Shown here: one piece after another, positions 34,303 through 46,892 of the stretch
Position numbering within the stretch: position 1 is the first letter of the stretch
How the letters are laid out: every line of letters starts with the position of its first letter
Position numbers and translations under genes: made by a program
Notes under the pieces: model-generated
Seen by the model: the letters and a program-made list of their open reading frames with translations, nothing else
The model's database searches: none
Told to the model about the DNA's origin: nothing
Assembly (NCBI GenBank): GCA_021234155.1
Contig: JAJEKV010000415.1
Coordinates: 62,001 to 126,000, forward strand
Origin: Isoetes taiwanensis
Taxonomy: Eukaryota; Streptophyta; Lycopodiopsida; Isoetales; Isoetaceae
DNA: 64,000 nucleotides
Direction of reading: 5' to 3'

Positions 34303-35778
34303 TAATTCTGGGTCTTCTAGGAGGATTTCTAGTTTCTTGCGTTTTTGCATGACATTTCTGGTTTCATGGCATGAGTGCAGTCTAAAGGGTAAGCTATTGT
34401 GGTATTTTAGCGATAGCATCAGGCAAGCAAATGTTTTTGGTTTGTAAACTTCAAACTATTTGTAGTTTCACGGCATGAGTGCAGCCAACGGGTGAATTAT
34501 TATACAAGCAAAAGTTTTTGGTTTGTAAACTTCAAACTATTTGCAGAAGCAGTATGCCTCTTATAGCAGGTTGTAGGCCAACAATTCATTGCAGAGGCGG
34601 TGTTCCTTTCTAGGCCATTTGCAATACCATGTCAGCCTTATGACATCTCAATCTAGCTTTGTTAGCTCAGTCTTAAGCTTAGATTTGTGTGCAAGCTTCT
34701 CTTTGGCAATATTCTCTCTGCCATCTTTGCAACAGCAGAACCTTCCAAGCTTTTGAATATCCAAACTATTGGGTTGTTAAACTCTTTTCTAACTGCTATG
34801 ATGAGTTGTTTCCAAATGCATTAAATTACCATTATATGCTAACACAAATGCAAAACTTGGCGTAACCTGGAGTTATTACAGATATCTAAACTAGATATTT
34901 ATCAGATATCTAATTTTACAAGAATGTTCCAAATTTTTAGTGAATCCGCCTTCAGAGCAAGCTGAAGCAGCATAGAGCACAGAATGAAAGGACAGGTAAT
35001 GTCGTTCTTCTTATTAGGTGTATGCTTTGGCCTCAAATAACATAGGATTCAGGAGCTTCGTACTGGCACTTGCATTGCAATACAGTCTTTTTAGATCTCT
35101 CTGATTGTGGTATATACCGATGGCACTCGAGATCTACTTCTATATGAGTGCCATGGAGATTCTTTAAATTGCCATTGTTTTGTTTATATCTGACATTGTT
35201 TGCAATAAAATCTACCTTAGAGGCACTCAACAGGTTTTATTTGGAAGCTACGCACCTTTTTGATAAGTTTATTGTCATTTGTATTTTGTTGTTTGGTGTG
35301 CTTAGCTAATAGTCACCCCCTTTTCATAAACACAATTTTCCTTTAATTTACTTGGCAAAATGGAAGGTTATTTGAAAAATGATCTATTTTGATTGCTGGA
35401 TTTTCGTTTTATTTGCTTGATTTTGATTTTGTAACACTTACCATGTTGTGTTCTTTGTAATTGTGTTCCAAAGCATTCTCAACAAATGCCCTATTATTAT
35501 CTGATAGGTTGTGGCCAAGTTTATAATCAACAAGTGTTACAAAGACTTGAAGGTAATATGTGGTTCTGTATTTTGATCAATGATAGTCCAATCTGGCCAT
35601 TCGATGCAATAGACATTTCTTTTGCATACGTGCAACCATAATTCTATCTCCATGGAGTATATCTTATTTGACCGTTGCATTGACACATGATAAATGCACC
35701 CTTCAAATGTCATCCAGCATTAGATCCTCTAGCATCAAATATGTAAATTGAATGGCGCATGTTGTAACTTATAAATTA
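34303..35778. other. Intergenic
   Basis: No gene seen. GGTTTGTAAACTTCAAACTA is repeated at about 34439 and 34521. Confidence 0.4.
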
Positions 35779-35806
35779 CTAGTTATGGTGCCCGGCGTTG
35801 CCGGGC
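35779..35806 (-). mobile_element. Helitron 3' terminus
   Basis: Read on the minus strand: a 7-bp stem GCCCGGC / GCCGGGC with a 3-nt loop (35806-35790), 7 nt, then CTAG at 35782-35779, followed by T. A short GC-rich hairpin just before a terminal CTAG, with insertion before T, is the Helitron 3' signature. The element body would run to higher coordinates. I could not locate its 5' TC end or any Rep/helicase in it. Confidence 0.6.
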
Positions 35807-37139
35807 TTTAGTAACAATTTGAAGAGGTGGCTGTTTTATTGTTGTCTAGAATAACAATGTGGCCCTGAGGGGGCAACGTAATATAGAATTGAGTTAAATT
35901 GAATGTGTTCTTATCGTCCGCGATGAAGCTTTTAAGAGATAAAGATAAAAAAAATCCATTGTGCAAAAAATTATGGATTTGATCTCAGATGTTGAACTAT
36001 AGAGATGTTGTAGTGCATTGTTTTATTTATATGATTTTTCTACCGTAATGATTTTATGATGAGGCATTGGTAAGCTTTAGCAACCTATAGAAATTTGTGT
36101 TGCAACGTAATAGCAACAATAGTTATAGTTGAAGTTAGGCATGCCCGTCTTTGGTTCAGAGAGAGGTAGTGGGGTTTAGCATTACTCATGATTTTATTAT
36201 GATGAGTAGGCCTTGATGTAAACAAACGGAGTCTGTAATTTTTGAACTACACCATAGGATAAAGAATGCAATGGACAAAAATGTATGTCAAAGTTTTGCA
36301 TTTGCCATTATGAAACTTGAAAGGTATAATACGTGGTCATAATGGTTTATTGGTGTATATTATATGCCTACATTTGAAATTCTTATTGGATTAGGAGTAG
36401 AAGGAAACATTGCAAAGGAAGACCATATGGGTGACTATTATCTTGATCGTGCCCCACTTAGGCTTTGGACGTGTTGGATTATTAAATTGAAGAATGCTAA
36501 TAGTCAAGCTTTAGTGCAAACATAAAGCGTATGGACTTATGATATTGCACATTTTTGGATTAGTTTTCGTAGATGAACTTATTTCATCTTAATCTTCGTA
36601 AGAAAACCACTTGCCCAACGTAAACAACATATGAGCCCATAGAACCAAACACTTAACATTTGAGCCCACATAACCAAACTTTTCATCGATGCAAGAAACC
36701 CTAACCACTTAATATTTGAACCCATTCAACTAACGTGGCTCCACTTGTTTCACAATAGTAATAGAACAGATTTGGCTCTGTTTTTTACTACATGCCATTA
36801 CATTACATGAAAGTACCATCTTGGAGGACTACAATTCTTCCCTGAGATTACACACATCATGAATACAATAGAGGGAATTTACTTTACATTTGGCATTGAT
36901 GGCTTAATAAACGTTGTCATTCATGGCTTGATAAAATGCTCACGCTATTTAATCAAAAGCTTTCTTGAGTAGAACATTCCCCTGACTTTGGATTTTCCAA
37001 AAGAACATGCCTGGGCTCTTTCTTGAACTTTTTGCACTTGTTAAGCGCATGCGTACTGCGGTTTACACCAAAATTATATGGTCTACAAAACAATTGCAAA
37101 ACAACTGCAGAGAATGTAGAAATAAGATATACCTTACAA
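35807..37139. other. Presumed Helitron interior, no gene
   Basis: AT-rich, no recognisable coding sequence. If the Helitron end at 35779 is real, this is probably non-autonomous element sequence. Confidence 0.35.
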
Positions 37140-37289
37140 AGATGCTTATCGAATAGCCTGACGTAATGCCTTGCCTTGTTCAGCTCTCAACTGAACTGCT
37201 GTGTTTTGTACAAATAAATATGCTATATATAGTGGAGATGAACATTGTCTCAAATTGTTGTACTCTATGAGATGAACCACATGAGATCA

Positions 37290-37810
37290 CGGCAAGAAGA
37301 CGATGCAAATCTCCAAATAGTGTCATAATGAACTGCGTCCAACAGATTGAAAATTCAAGCTCTAGCAAATAAATCATGAGAATCTCTAGCATGTACTTGG
37401 CATGTGGCTCCATTATCTATAATGCAATTGCAAAACAGCAACAAATGTACCAAGATATACCTGGCATGTGGCTCCATTATCTATAATGCAATTGCAAAAC
37501 AGCAACAAATGTACCAAGATATACCTTACCAGTGAGACGATGCAAATCTCCAAATAGTGTAACAATGAACTTAATGAATTTTGTCCACCAGATTGAGAAT
37601 TTAGGCTCTAGCAAATGAATCATGAGAATCTCTAGCATGTACTTGGCATGTGGCTCTATTATCTACAATGCAATTTTAAACAGTAATAAATGTACCATGA
37701 TATAACTTACCAGTAGGACGAAGCAAATCTCCAAAAAGGAGAGAACTGTATATGAGTAGGATGAAGCAAATCTCCAAAAAAGGAGGGAACTGTATATGAG
37801 AATACCTAAA
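37290..37810. repeat. Nested tandem repeats
   Basis: A ~240-bp unit (GATGCAAATCTCCAAATAGT ... ATCATGAGAATCTCTAGCAT) occurs near 37300 and 37540. Inside it a ~64-bp segment starting TGGCATGTGGCTCCATTATC is duplicated head to tail (about 37398 and 37462). A ~47-bp unit with GTAGGA-GAAGCAAATCTCC follows, duplicated at about 37712 and 37757. No protein domain. Confidence 0.85.
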
Positions 37811-39408
37811 CTGCATAGCTGCGTCATTATGAACTGTGTCTATCAGATTGAGAATTCATGAACGTGGCTTCCATGATGTGCTTCCTATATGATTCCAAAT
37901 AGATCATTAACAGAGACCACTAAAATACAGTGTGTAATCCTATTACATTTGTAGCAAAACCAATAGCCTACTGTTGCCTGCCTGAATCTATTACTTCCAA
38001 CAGCCCTTGTTGGCTTGCCATGAACATGAACTTTCTCATAAACCAAAGCCCAAAAATTCACTGCACTACAATCAACAAATCCTTCAAAATCTATCTGTGG
38101 CTCAGACAAAGGCCACATCACTACTATGAGAACTTGAGACTATGGCAATTACAATGTGTTGTACATCATGCAGATGGGCAGAAAGTTGCCCCAAGACCGT
38201 CTCTCAATGAAGTCTACAAAATAAAATGAATAGAGAAAAGAAATAATACCTGCATTTTGTCATAGACCACTACTAACGAAACATAAAAGTTCGTTTCACT
38301 TCTGCCCTGACAAAATACATAGAATTTTTAAAGCTGATATAAATTTTCAAGATGATTAATGATAAATCTTGTCTCAGTCCCATATCTCTAATATCTAAAC
38401 AAAATGAAGATGTCAATTATCAAGGAGCCCAAGTTACCTCTAAGATGTCATCTATATGGGGCTAGCTTTGATCTGATGATTGAATATCCAGATGTGATGG
38501 AACATATTTAATAGGAGCCAAATTACAATTGAATACTTCAATCCTTAGATCTGCAAGAATTGAGCAAAAGGCATCCATAAATATGATGCAGTCAACGACG
38601 AAGTTATAGTAGCAAACATATAGAAAATAGAGATAGATAAAGGAAATACAAAATTCTGGTTAACAATATGATGCCTCCGTCATATAATGATTATGATAAA
38701 TATTCAAGCCAGGTGAGTAAATCTGTAGTAGATAGGAGATTACTTAACTATGGGCATCAAAATCTGGGAACAGAACGCTGGAGCAGTGAATCAATATCCT
38801 CTAGGTTCTTGCTAGAACAGTTGCAACCTAACCCACCTAGGCATTCAGCCGCAAAGGCAAGGAGAAGCAGACGACTTTGTTATTTGGCAAAAATCTGTGT
38901 CAATCCAGAATGGAATAAATGCAATGTATCATTGCCAATATGGCAAGCAGAGGTCTGAGAGTAAAAGTTAGGAAGAGACTTGTGGATTTTCACATGCAAC
39001 CTCATAGACAGAAAGTTTAAACAATAGATATACAATTACATCAAAACTCAAAAGTTCAGCAGTGTATTCGAGAGAACTTACAAATTATATTTCTAGTGGA
39101 TTTGGCTGCAAATTATATTTCTAGTGGATTTGGCTGCAAATCTTTCTACGTGGACTCATTTCTGCATGTAATTTCTAGATGAAGATCAGATGTTGGACAT
39201 GTGCCATGGATATGACTATATGTGCCTGTGAAAAAGCTAGAAGTAGTTTAGAAAAACAAATACAGCAAAAGAATGGCACAAATAATCTGTCTGCATGTAA
39301 TTTCTAGACTCAGGTCAAATATTAGAGAAACCACAAAGCGCTTACAATAGCTGTAGCTCCAGAGACAAAAATATTGGTTTACAGAACTCCCTAAATGAAT
39401 GAAGACCT
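37811..39408. other. Intergenic, unrecognised exon-like stretches
   Basis: A minus-strand open stretch near 38115-37960 (IDFEGFVDCSAVNFWALVYE) is exon-like in composition, but I recognise no family. Nothing else supported. Confidence 0.35.
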
Positions 39409-39755
39409 ATGTTAAGGCCCTTTTTCCACGACACTCTAGTCTTATATTTATCAAGATCTCATTGGGCCAGATAAGCATATAAGACACAATAGTTTTTCCA
39501 TTGCAAGTTATAAGACATGTCTTATAAGTATTCCGTACAACTATCGAGCCTTGGGGGAAAGCCCCCGCCGCAAAATGAGACATCAAAACATATCCAATCG
39601 GAGGGCTTCTTTGCCGAGAATTTAGGGTGTTGCAAAAAAAAGGTCTGGATAGGAATCGCTGGCGTTGCCGGAACTGCAATCGTTGCTAAAGGACCTCCAC
39701 AAGACCCTGTACTTCCGGACAGATTGAATTCGGCCATGCATGTAGCCATTTCATC

Positions 39756-39862
39756 TTTTGAACTGGGAGTTTACTGCTCTGTGTTTCAGCTCTGCTCTGT
39801 GTTTCGAACTGGGAGTTTACTGCTCTGTTTTCTGCTCTGCTCTGTGTTTCAGTTTGAACCGT
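39756..39862. repeat. Short tandem repeat upstream of the captured exon
   Basis: GAACTGGGAGTTTACTGCTC occurs at about 39760 and 39807, with TCTGCTCTGTGTTTC repeated between and after. The duplications lie at the acceptor side of the first farnesylcysteine lyase block. Confidence 0.85.
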
Positions 39863-40491
39863 CCTCTCCTGGGGCTTTTGGAATGGCAAGAGTTTTGTAT
39901 TCAAGACTTGGAAGGCAAATGGTTCCATCTTCTGGAACAAGTTTATTGATTTCATAAATTCTTTGGCGCTTATTTGGCGTTATCAGACAAGTCTGCTGAA
40001 GATGCAAGCTTATGTATCTGTAAGATTGAGCCATCAAGTTATAATTTTGTCAAGTGCATTTGTTTTTCCTTCCTAGTCTCATAATTGTGAATTGTGCAGA
40101 AGTAAAATATGTTCATAAGTTTATTCTTATTTCAGGATTTGCTGGAGAAATTTTTACACTTTTAAGATGAGGAACGTACTACTTTTGAAACAGTTGAGGA
40201 GCTTCTAAAATCGGTAAACTTGTATAATCCTACACAAAAGTCTTTGTTCGATGAGCTTTCACAAAAAGGGATATCCCTAAGTCTCATTACAGTACTTGTT
40301 ACAGTGGTTTCCAGGCTTTGAAGCATTTAGGTTTAAGCTGCTGCATGGTTACTTGATCTATAGATAATCACAAGGGTCAACTATGGGCAAAACATCAGTA
40401 TTAGTGGCATTGTGCGGCATTGTGCGGATCTGGAAACGAGCGAGGCAATTGGCAGATACCCAAAGGGCTGATTGAGTTGTCTAATGCAACT
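39852..40491 (+). pseudogene. Farnesylcysteine lyase (prenylcysteine oxidase) fragment
   Basis: Exon-like blocks in order: up to 40019, WGFWNGKSFVFKTWKANGSI and LALIWRYQTSLLKMQAYVS with donor GTAAGA; 40136-40315, DLLEKFLHF, a TAA at 40163-40165, then FETVEELLKSVNLYNPTQKS and a following L-F-D-E-L segment; then VNYGQNISISG (about 40376) and GNWQIPKGLIELSNAT (about 40444-40491). The VNYGQ-SISG and GNWQIP blocks are hallmarks of the plant FCLY/PCYOX1 flavoprotein that frees farnesal from farnesylcysteine. A 10-bp duplication (GCATTGTGCG twice, 40408-40428) and frame changes break it. The N-terminal FAD-binding part is missing. It lies wholly within the TIR element. Confidence 0.82.
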
Positions 40492-40776
40492 GATGCAACA
40501 ATGAAAAACAGATTGGGAATGAAGAGTCAGTGTATGAAGGAGATGCTTTCCCTGTTCGATGCTTCAATCCGCATACCTGTTAGATGCTCATGGAAAAACC
40601 AAGATTATAAGGCATGTCTTATTTTATAGTAAATGTCTTATTCTGAAGTAATGGAAAACTGATTTGTTTAAGACATGTCCTATTATGACATGGCGCTGAC
40701 ATGGAGCCCAAAAGGGTGTCTTAAAAAAATATGACAGCCATATAATAAGAGTGCTGTGGAAAAAGGGCATATTAAC

Positions 40777-42022
40777 TCCCTATCATTCCAGCGAGGATCC
40801 CATGATTTATTCCCCAACGGGAAAAGCCTCTGTAATCAGATAGGAGGAAAGGGAAGGCGCCTAATTTAAGGGTAAGACATTTAGGGCAAATCCTGTGGAA
40901 AAAGGGATAGAACGCGACTAAAGGGCTCTAAAAGGGGAACAGAGAGCTCGCAGGTATGACCATTTCGAAAAACGAAGCTCCTTCTGTTATATTTTTCAAC
41001 ATATCTTTGCCAAAAATGAAATTCATATAGCGAACCTAATATCTGGACGGATAATGAAAACCTTGGATCTTCTGGATCATCCGCGCCTGCATGTCGAGGA
41101 TAAAGGAATCTGCCAAAGCCTCTAGACGGGACGAATAACCTAAAATGCAAATTTCAAAATCATAAAATTGTACTTAGCTTTCCATGCAATCGCCTCAGCA
41201 CATCTGAGGTTTGATGAAGGTAAAAAACATGGCAACGCAATCGGATCTCCCATCTGCAAGAAAAAAAAACCAAATGCAAAAGTATAAAAGCATGCCAATC
41301 CATATGGCTAACAATATAGAAGTTGGGTCGAATTTTTTTCATACCGGGGCAGCACAAAAATGGTAAGGCTGTTTGCCAGGCACTTCGAATCTGCTCTGTG
41401 ATTAACAAAAATCTCTTCTTGTTTAACGTTTTCAGTCAGACAAAATTCATCCACAGAAATGGGAAGCCTCTGCCGGAAGAAATAGCATCTCTTTGCAGCT
41501 TTAGCTTCGCATCTAAAGCTCAGGATCTACGCAGTATTGATGAGCTTAGCCTAAGAACTGTTTAAAGTTTAAAACTGAAGCTTTGCCGGCTCTGGAGCTG
41601 TTGCTGAAGCTCTTGGCCGAAATCAGAAGTGCAGCACCTTTGAAAATGAAAAAAATCCTCCCCAACTTATATCTAGCAAAAACATAAAAGCATTGCCAAT
41701 CCATACATGCACGCTTCGACAGCTGGAAGGCCTCAGAACGGATAAGGCAAAGTTTAGAAATCATAGCAAAAAATGCATCTCCGATTTTTGGAAATCGGGA
41801 TTTTTTCCCGGCATCTAAATTTTCCAATAAAATCCCAAAATCTTAGTAAATTTGGCTAAAAAAAAATTCCAAAAACTTTTCCACCATGCCTGAAACTTCC
41901 AAATTAACAAGATTGATCTTTTTGTTGTGTGAATACCATTTTCTTATATTAAATATATAGTTTGTATCGATTTTTCCTAGCACTGTTAGCAGGTTCATGC
42001 AGGTTGGCGCAGACAAATCAGT
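40777..42022. other. Intergenic with an inverted repeat
   Basis: No gene. Sequences near 41300-41356 (GAAGTTGGG, then TTTTTTTCAT, then GCAGCAC) recur inverted near 41630-41685. AAAGCATGCCAATCCATA near 41286 recurs in direct orientation near 41687. This suggests a rearranged small element. Confidence 0.45.
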
Positions 42023-42330
42023 AGCTGCAATTGCAATCTTATGGGTTGAGTGCACAGACAAACCAGTAGCTGCAACATCAATTTTATGGGTACCATGGAA
42101 GTCGGTGCTTCGGGAATATAGCTTAGCTGATGGTGTGATGACCCACCTGTTATAAACAAGAAATGAAAGCTGCAATTGCAATCTTATGGGTTGAGTGCAC
42201 AGACAAACCAGTAGCTGCAACTGCAATTTTATGGGTATCATGGAGATAAAGTTGGAATAAAGTCGGTCCTTCGGGAATATAGCTTAGCTGATGGTGTGAT
42301 GACACACCTGTTATAAACAAGAAATGAAAG
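42023..42330. repeat. Tandem duplication, ~145-160 bp
   Basis: Units start AGCTGCAATTGCAATC at 42023 and 42168. Both end with AAACAAGAAATGAAAGCT. The second has a ~15-bp insertion (GATAAAGTTGGAATA). Confidence 0.92.
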
Positions 42331-45300
42331 CTAAAAACTTTGGCAACATGTGCTGAAATTAATATACAAAGGAAAAAAAAAGCATCTAAAACATTAAATT
42401 GAGTACACAAGGATTTATTTCCATGGCAGCATCCACGCTAATTTGTAATGATGGGTATCACGGACTGCATCTAAATCTTTCGAGCTAAATTAGAAATGGT
42501 GCCCAGCATCAAACATCATTATCGAGACAACAAATGTATACAGGAAAAGGATCCGACTACAGAGAGTTGATGGGCAATGGTACGTGAAGCCCAGAGCAAG
42601 CCAAGAAAATGCAGAGAACATTGATGGCGATGTAAAGCACATAAAGCTAAAAATAAGGATAAAAGGAATGAAAAGGCCTTGTCAGTTTGAGGATAGTTGC
42701 AACAAACAGTCTTGTTTGCAGAGAGTTGAAGCAGGATGCCATAAAAAGATAAAGTTCCTCAATTAACAATATTGTCACAAATGCTTCTTTTAGCGATGGC
42801 CCATGTGTTTCTATCTCATATGTCAAAGATATAATTGCATGTAAATTAGAGTTGCACACCTTAGCAATGGAGGGTCCATGTGGTTTTGTATGATCGAGTG
42901 CTCAAGTCTTAAAATGTTGTTATGGCTCCTTATCATATAGGTTCTCCAAATTGCAAAGTCTTGCAAATCTTATGGTTAGCCCATAACCAAACAATTACGT
43001 AACAAACTCCAATATTTAGATACCACTAGAAATATTCTATGTAATATTATGCATAACAACTACTATTCTTAGAAAAATAATGGACCTCATCACACTATAT
43101 ATGGAGAATAAGAGTTTTATATCTTATAACTCTGACAGCTTATATTTGGCACAAATTGCACTTTCCCTCCAATAAGAATAGGTGATTCATCTTCATGCTA
43201 GAGCCAGAGTGCTCATTATATCACCATATAGTTGACACAACTTGCAGTTGCTCCCCAAGGCCATTTTAGTTACAAAATGCTTTTCAGGTTGGTGTTAAAG
43301 CCCGACAACGTCGGCATCCATAACTAGTAACTATTGAGATGGAACTTTTGAAAGTAAGGCATGATATGGGATTGAGTAGTTTGGCCAAGAGAGTCGTATG
43401 AAGCTTATGGAGACTTTTGAGTACGGCTATAGCATGGAGCAATGTTGGCGTAACAGATGAAGCACATAGGTGTTGGATATACATCAATATGACAGCCAGG
43501 CTTGTGACTTCCTCGACATGTTTGGATTGTGATCATAATCTTCACCAATGAGTTAGCTACTTCGACATGGTTGGATTGTATGGGCAGCCTCAGCAATGGC
43601 CAGATCTGGGCACATGTTTAATAAATATTGTAATGAACATCACATGTTATGGTCATTGCATTGTTCGACTATTGTCATGGTACTTTGATTTGATGTCTCT
43701 TGGATCCTCCGGGGTCGGGCCTCTAGTTTCGATGGCCTAGGTTGCTCCGGCATGCTCATGTTCATCTATGTTTCTCTGTGATATTGTGCTCTGTGACACC
43801 GGGCGTAGTTCTCCTGGCAGGGATGCTACGTCACCTCTGTGACTCCATGGTAAGAGGTCCTCTAGCGCCAGACGTGGGCTGGGAAGGGCATGCACATACA
43901 AGGTTCACCCCACCAACTCTGCCAATGGGGCTCCAAATGTGAGCTAGCTGGCTATTTCTCTACTAACATGGCCTGCAAGTAGGTTGGCTGAGCTTCCCAT
44001 TGTCCCGGAGCTATGGTTACGATGTTTTGATATTTTGGCTATGTTTCTTTGCTTATGCTCATGTTTGGTAGTCCTTGGATTAAGTTGCCATTTCTAGCAT
44101 TGTACTCACATAGAATCTTTTATTTTGCTTGTGCTTATGTCTTTGTATCTAAGATTCCAGAGTATTTCCATGCATGCAGTGGCAGCCAGGGATCCCCACT
44201 TAGTCCCGAGGACTAACCCCATTGAGTGCATGTGCAGTTAACCCGCAAGGCGGTGATCAGGTTGATGGCGGCGATGTAGCTGGGAATTGTGGTTGAATTC
44301 CAGAGTTAAAACTTTTCTTTAGCTTGCTTAGCAGTTGTTTATACCTATATATTGAGAGTATTGTGGATAGTGCATCATTTGAATTTTATACTCTTTGATG
44401 GATAATGGAAGTTAAGAATGGATCGTTTCTAGTTGCAAAATGGAAGATTAAATTCTTCACCAATACAATAGTTTCAGTAAAGTTTTTATATTCATTTAGA
44501 TCTAGCCTAAAGTTAGACAAGATTCCGAGTTGCCAAGAGGGTCAACTCGGCAGGCTCGTCACATTGTCAGAGATAGATTTTGCGGGTAGGCCATAACCAA
44601 ATTCAAAGGCTTCAAGGAATAACTCTTTGTGTTATGGGAGATAATGATTTTTTTTTTGTTTGGAAACAAAAATAAAAACTCAAAAAACATTAGCAAGTTC
44701 ATGAATAATATATAAACCATCAAATATAGCACAAGTCCTATAACACACTTCTTTTTTCGATACAAAATGTGGCCACGATAACATCATCTCTTTAATATCT
44801 TCATAAAAGCTTACTGCACTACAATGATGCAAGACAAAAGACATGACCAGAATGATCTGGGCAGAGAATTCAACTAGTGGGGTGTGAAACCCTATCAAAT
44901 CTGCCCAAAAATTTGTTGTTTTCATCCAAAACACTTAATCAAAGTGAGCATATGTCGGTTGACTGTTTATTTGCTCACTTATGCTCTTCTCTTCCACAAT
45001 CATCATCAAAAAGATCCTAGAGAGAGCTTTCCAACACAATAAAAAACACTCAAAACAAAATATGAATTCAAAAGTTACGATAAAACTATATTACATCAAA
45101 TCTGCATGGCATACACTTTGAAAATGTATCTGGATTGAATATTAAAAAAAGCAGATACCTACCTTAATAGATCTAGGTCAAATCTACATAAGCTTTCCAA
45201 AAAGCCCAAGATCATCCGAATCTGACCACGGTAGCTCAAGTTATGAGCGCAGAAACAATTGATATCCTCTCTCTAGTGCTTCTCTTCTTTATATATTTTT

Positions 45301-46664
45301 AGTGACTTAGATATTATACAATGGTTTGGTGTAAAAAATTTCATAAAAATCTTAGTTTTGATTAATACTTTTTTTCCCAACCAAAAATTTGTAAAAAGCA
45401 TTTGCAAACGTAATGGCCATTATAAATTTCAAAATTTGTTACTTGTTTTTAAAACCCAATACTTGCTCAGAGATAGGTTTGTGAGGCCATAATCAAATTC
45501 AAATGATTCTCAAGGATTTCCAAAATACAAGGCGTGAATTTGGAGCCATTCTATATGTACTTCCCACGACTACTCAACTTTTAAAATAGAGCAATCTACA
45601 ATAGTAAAATGAATATTCTTATTTACTTCTACTCTTAGAGCATGAAGCAAGGCTAGCACCCTGTGGTGGAGAATGCAAAAGGCAAGAGTTGAATGGCACA
45701 ATATTTTAGGGCTGCATTGGCGAGGTGGCATTTCGATATAGCAACAATCTAATGGTTTAGAATAAGCCCATGTTCATTTATGTTGAAATAGAGAAAAGAA
45801 AGTCAAGGGCATAGGCAATTTTCTCTCTTTTAGTGACCCAATTAATATTGATTATGGATGCCGAGCAAAGAGACAAAAAGGGCAAGGGCATAGGCAATTT
45901 TAAGCCTTGAATTCTCTCTTTCAATGAGCCAAATAATGTTGTTGAGTATTGGAAACTTATATCCTCTTGCAAGGAGTAGGATGTCTGACAAATTGCCAGC
46001 TTCAAAGAGGAATCACATGGTTATAAGGTCGAAAGGGGAATCGCGCGATTACAAGGTCGGAAGGGTCATTACAATATGATCATTGAATTGACCAATTTAT
46101 AAGGTAGGAATCTCTAACACATGCATTTCTCAATATGCATTGTTACGACTACGAGAATCTTATGTTAGAGCATGTATCACTCGGTTCCTAGAAAGCAGAA
46201 ATAAAAAATCTGCTAAAATATTGTTGGTCAAGATGCTATAAGTTTGGAATAGAAGCTCATAATATCATTCATGATGAGATATTGCATCATCACATGCCAC
46301 AAAGTTATTGGATGTTCAAATAAGAGAAAGCAAATTTTGCATATGAAAAATGTTTAAAAGGAGCAGAAAACCTCTTGTCAATTTTCATAATACATTTTAC
46401 TTAATAAATCCAACTAGAGATCTTGTAAACACAGAAGTTGCTTCTGAGGATTGATTCAAACAACAAAAAGGATGGAATGTAATGGAGATCCTTGCTCTCT
46501 ATAAATTGTATGAAAGCTATGATGTCCGTTCTTTGCATAGGTCAATATTTGTAATCGGTTCTCACAAAATCTTCACCCCATTTGCATATTGCTTTTGTGG
46601 ATCTGCATTTCATGAGCTCTTATCTATAAAAACATGTTGAACCTCATGTAGAGCTTTTTCCTCT
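42331..46664. other. Long intergenic stretch
   Basis: No gene, RNA or element I can name. A moderately GC-rich block at about 43690-44330 stands out from the AT-rich surroundings and might be retroelement UTR or LTR sequence. A diverged motif (AGAGATAG-TTTG, GGCCATAA-CAAATTCAAA) occurs near 44570 and 45472. Confidence 0.4.
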
Positions 46665-46892
46665 CTGGGTGTTTGGTCTAGTGGTAACACAATAGTTCTA
46701 GCAACTATGGACCTTGAGTTCGAGACCGCCCAAATCGCACCTCTAAACTGTTGGGCATTAAATCCCACAGATGCAATGTAAAGTGGTTGGGGGCAGGGCC
46801 TAATTGAGCAATGTAGTGTGGTGTGTGGTCACATGTCCAGTTGGATGCTGAGTGGCATGACATTAAAACAATTATCTATGTATCTATCTTTC
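46665..46892 (+). mobile_element. tRNA-derived SINE
   Basis: Box A TGGTCTAGTGG at 46674-46684 and box B GAGTTCGAGACC at 46716-46727, 31 nt apart, fit an internal pol III promoter of tRNA origin. A tRNA-unrelated body follows, then a 3' end with TCCAGTTGGA (46836-46845), GAGTGGCATGACATTAAAAC and a short (TATC)-type tail. The 3' end resembles the second-lineage LINE ends at 61200-61231. SINEs are mobilised by partner LINEs. No clear target-site duplication found. Confidence 0.85.

Larger units (their letters stand above)
39417..40768. mobile_element. TIR element carrying a captured host gene (Pack-type)
   Basis: Terminal inverted repeats: GCCCTTTTTCCACGACACTC at 39417 and GCCCTTTTTCCACAGCACTC read inward from 40768 (2 differences in 20). 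Weaker inverted similarity continues for ~130-150 bp, including TTTTCCATT and AAGACATGTCTTA on both sides. Flanking 8-mers ATGTTAAG and ATATTAAC match at 6 of 8 positions and may be a decayed target duplication. The interior holds fragments of a farnesylcysteine lyase gene with introns and no transposase, like a Pack-MULE. The superfamily is not settled. A second right-end-like CTGTGGAAAAAGGG occurs at about 40893. Confidence 0.65.

Noticed and set aside
43742-43942. 66-codon frame in the GC-rich block at 43.7-44.3 kb
   Set aside because: No domain, no splice context, and the block looks like non-coding retroelement sequence.
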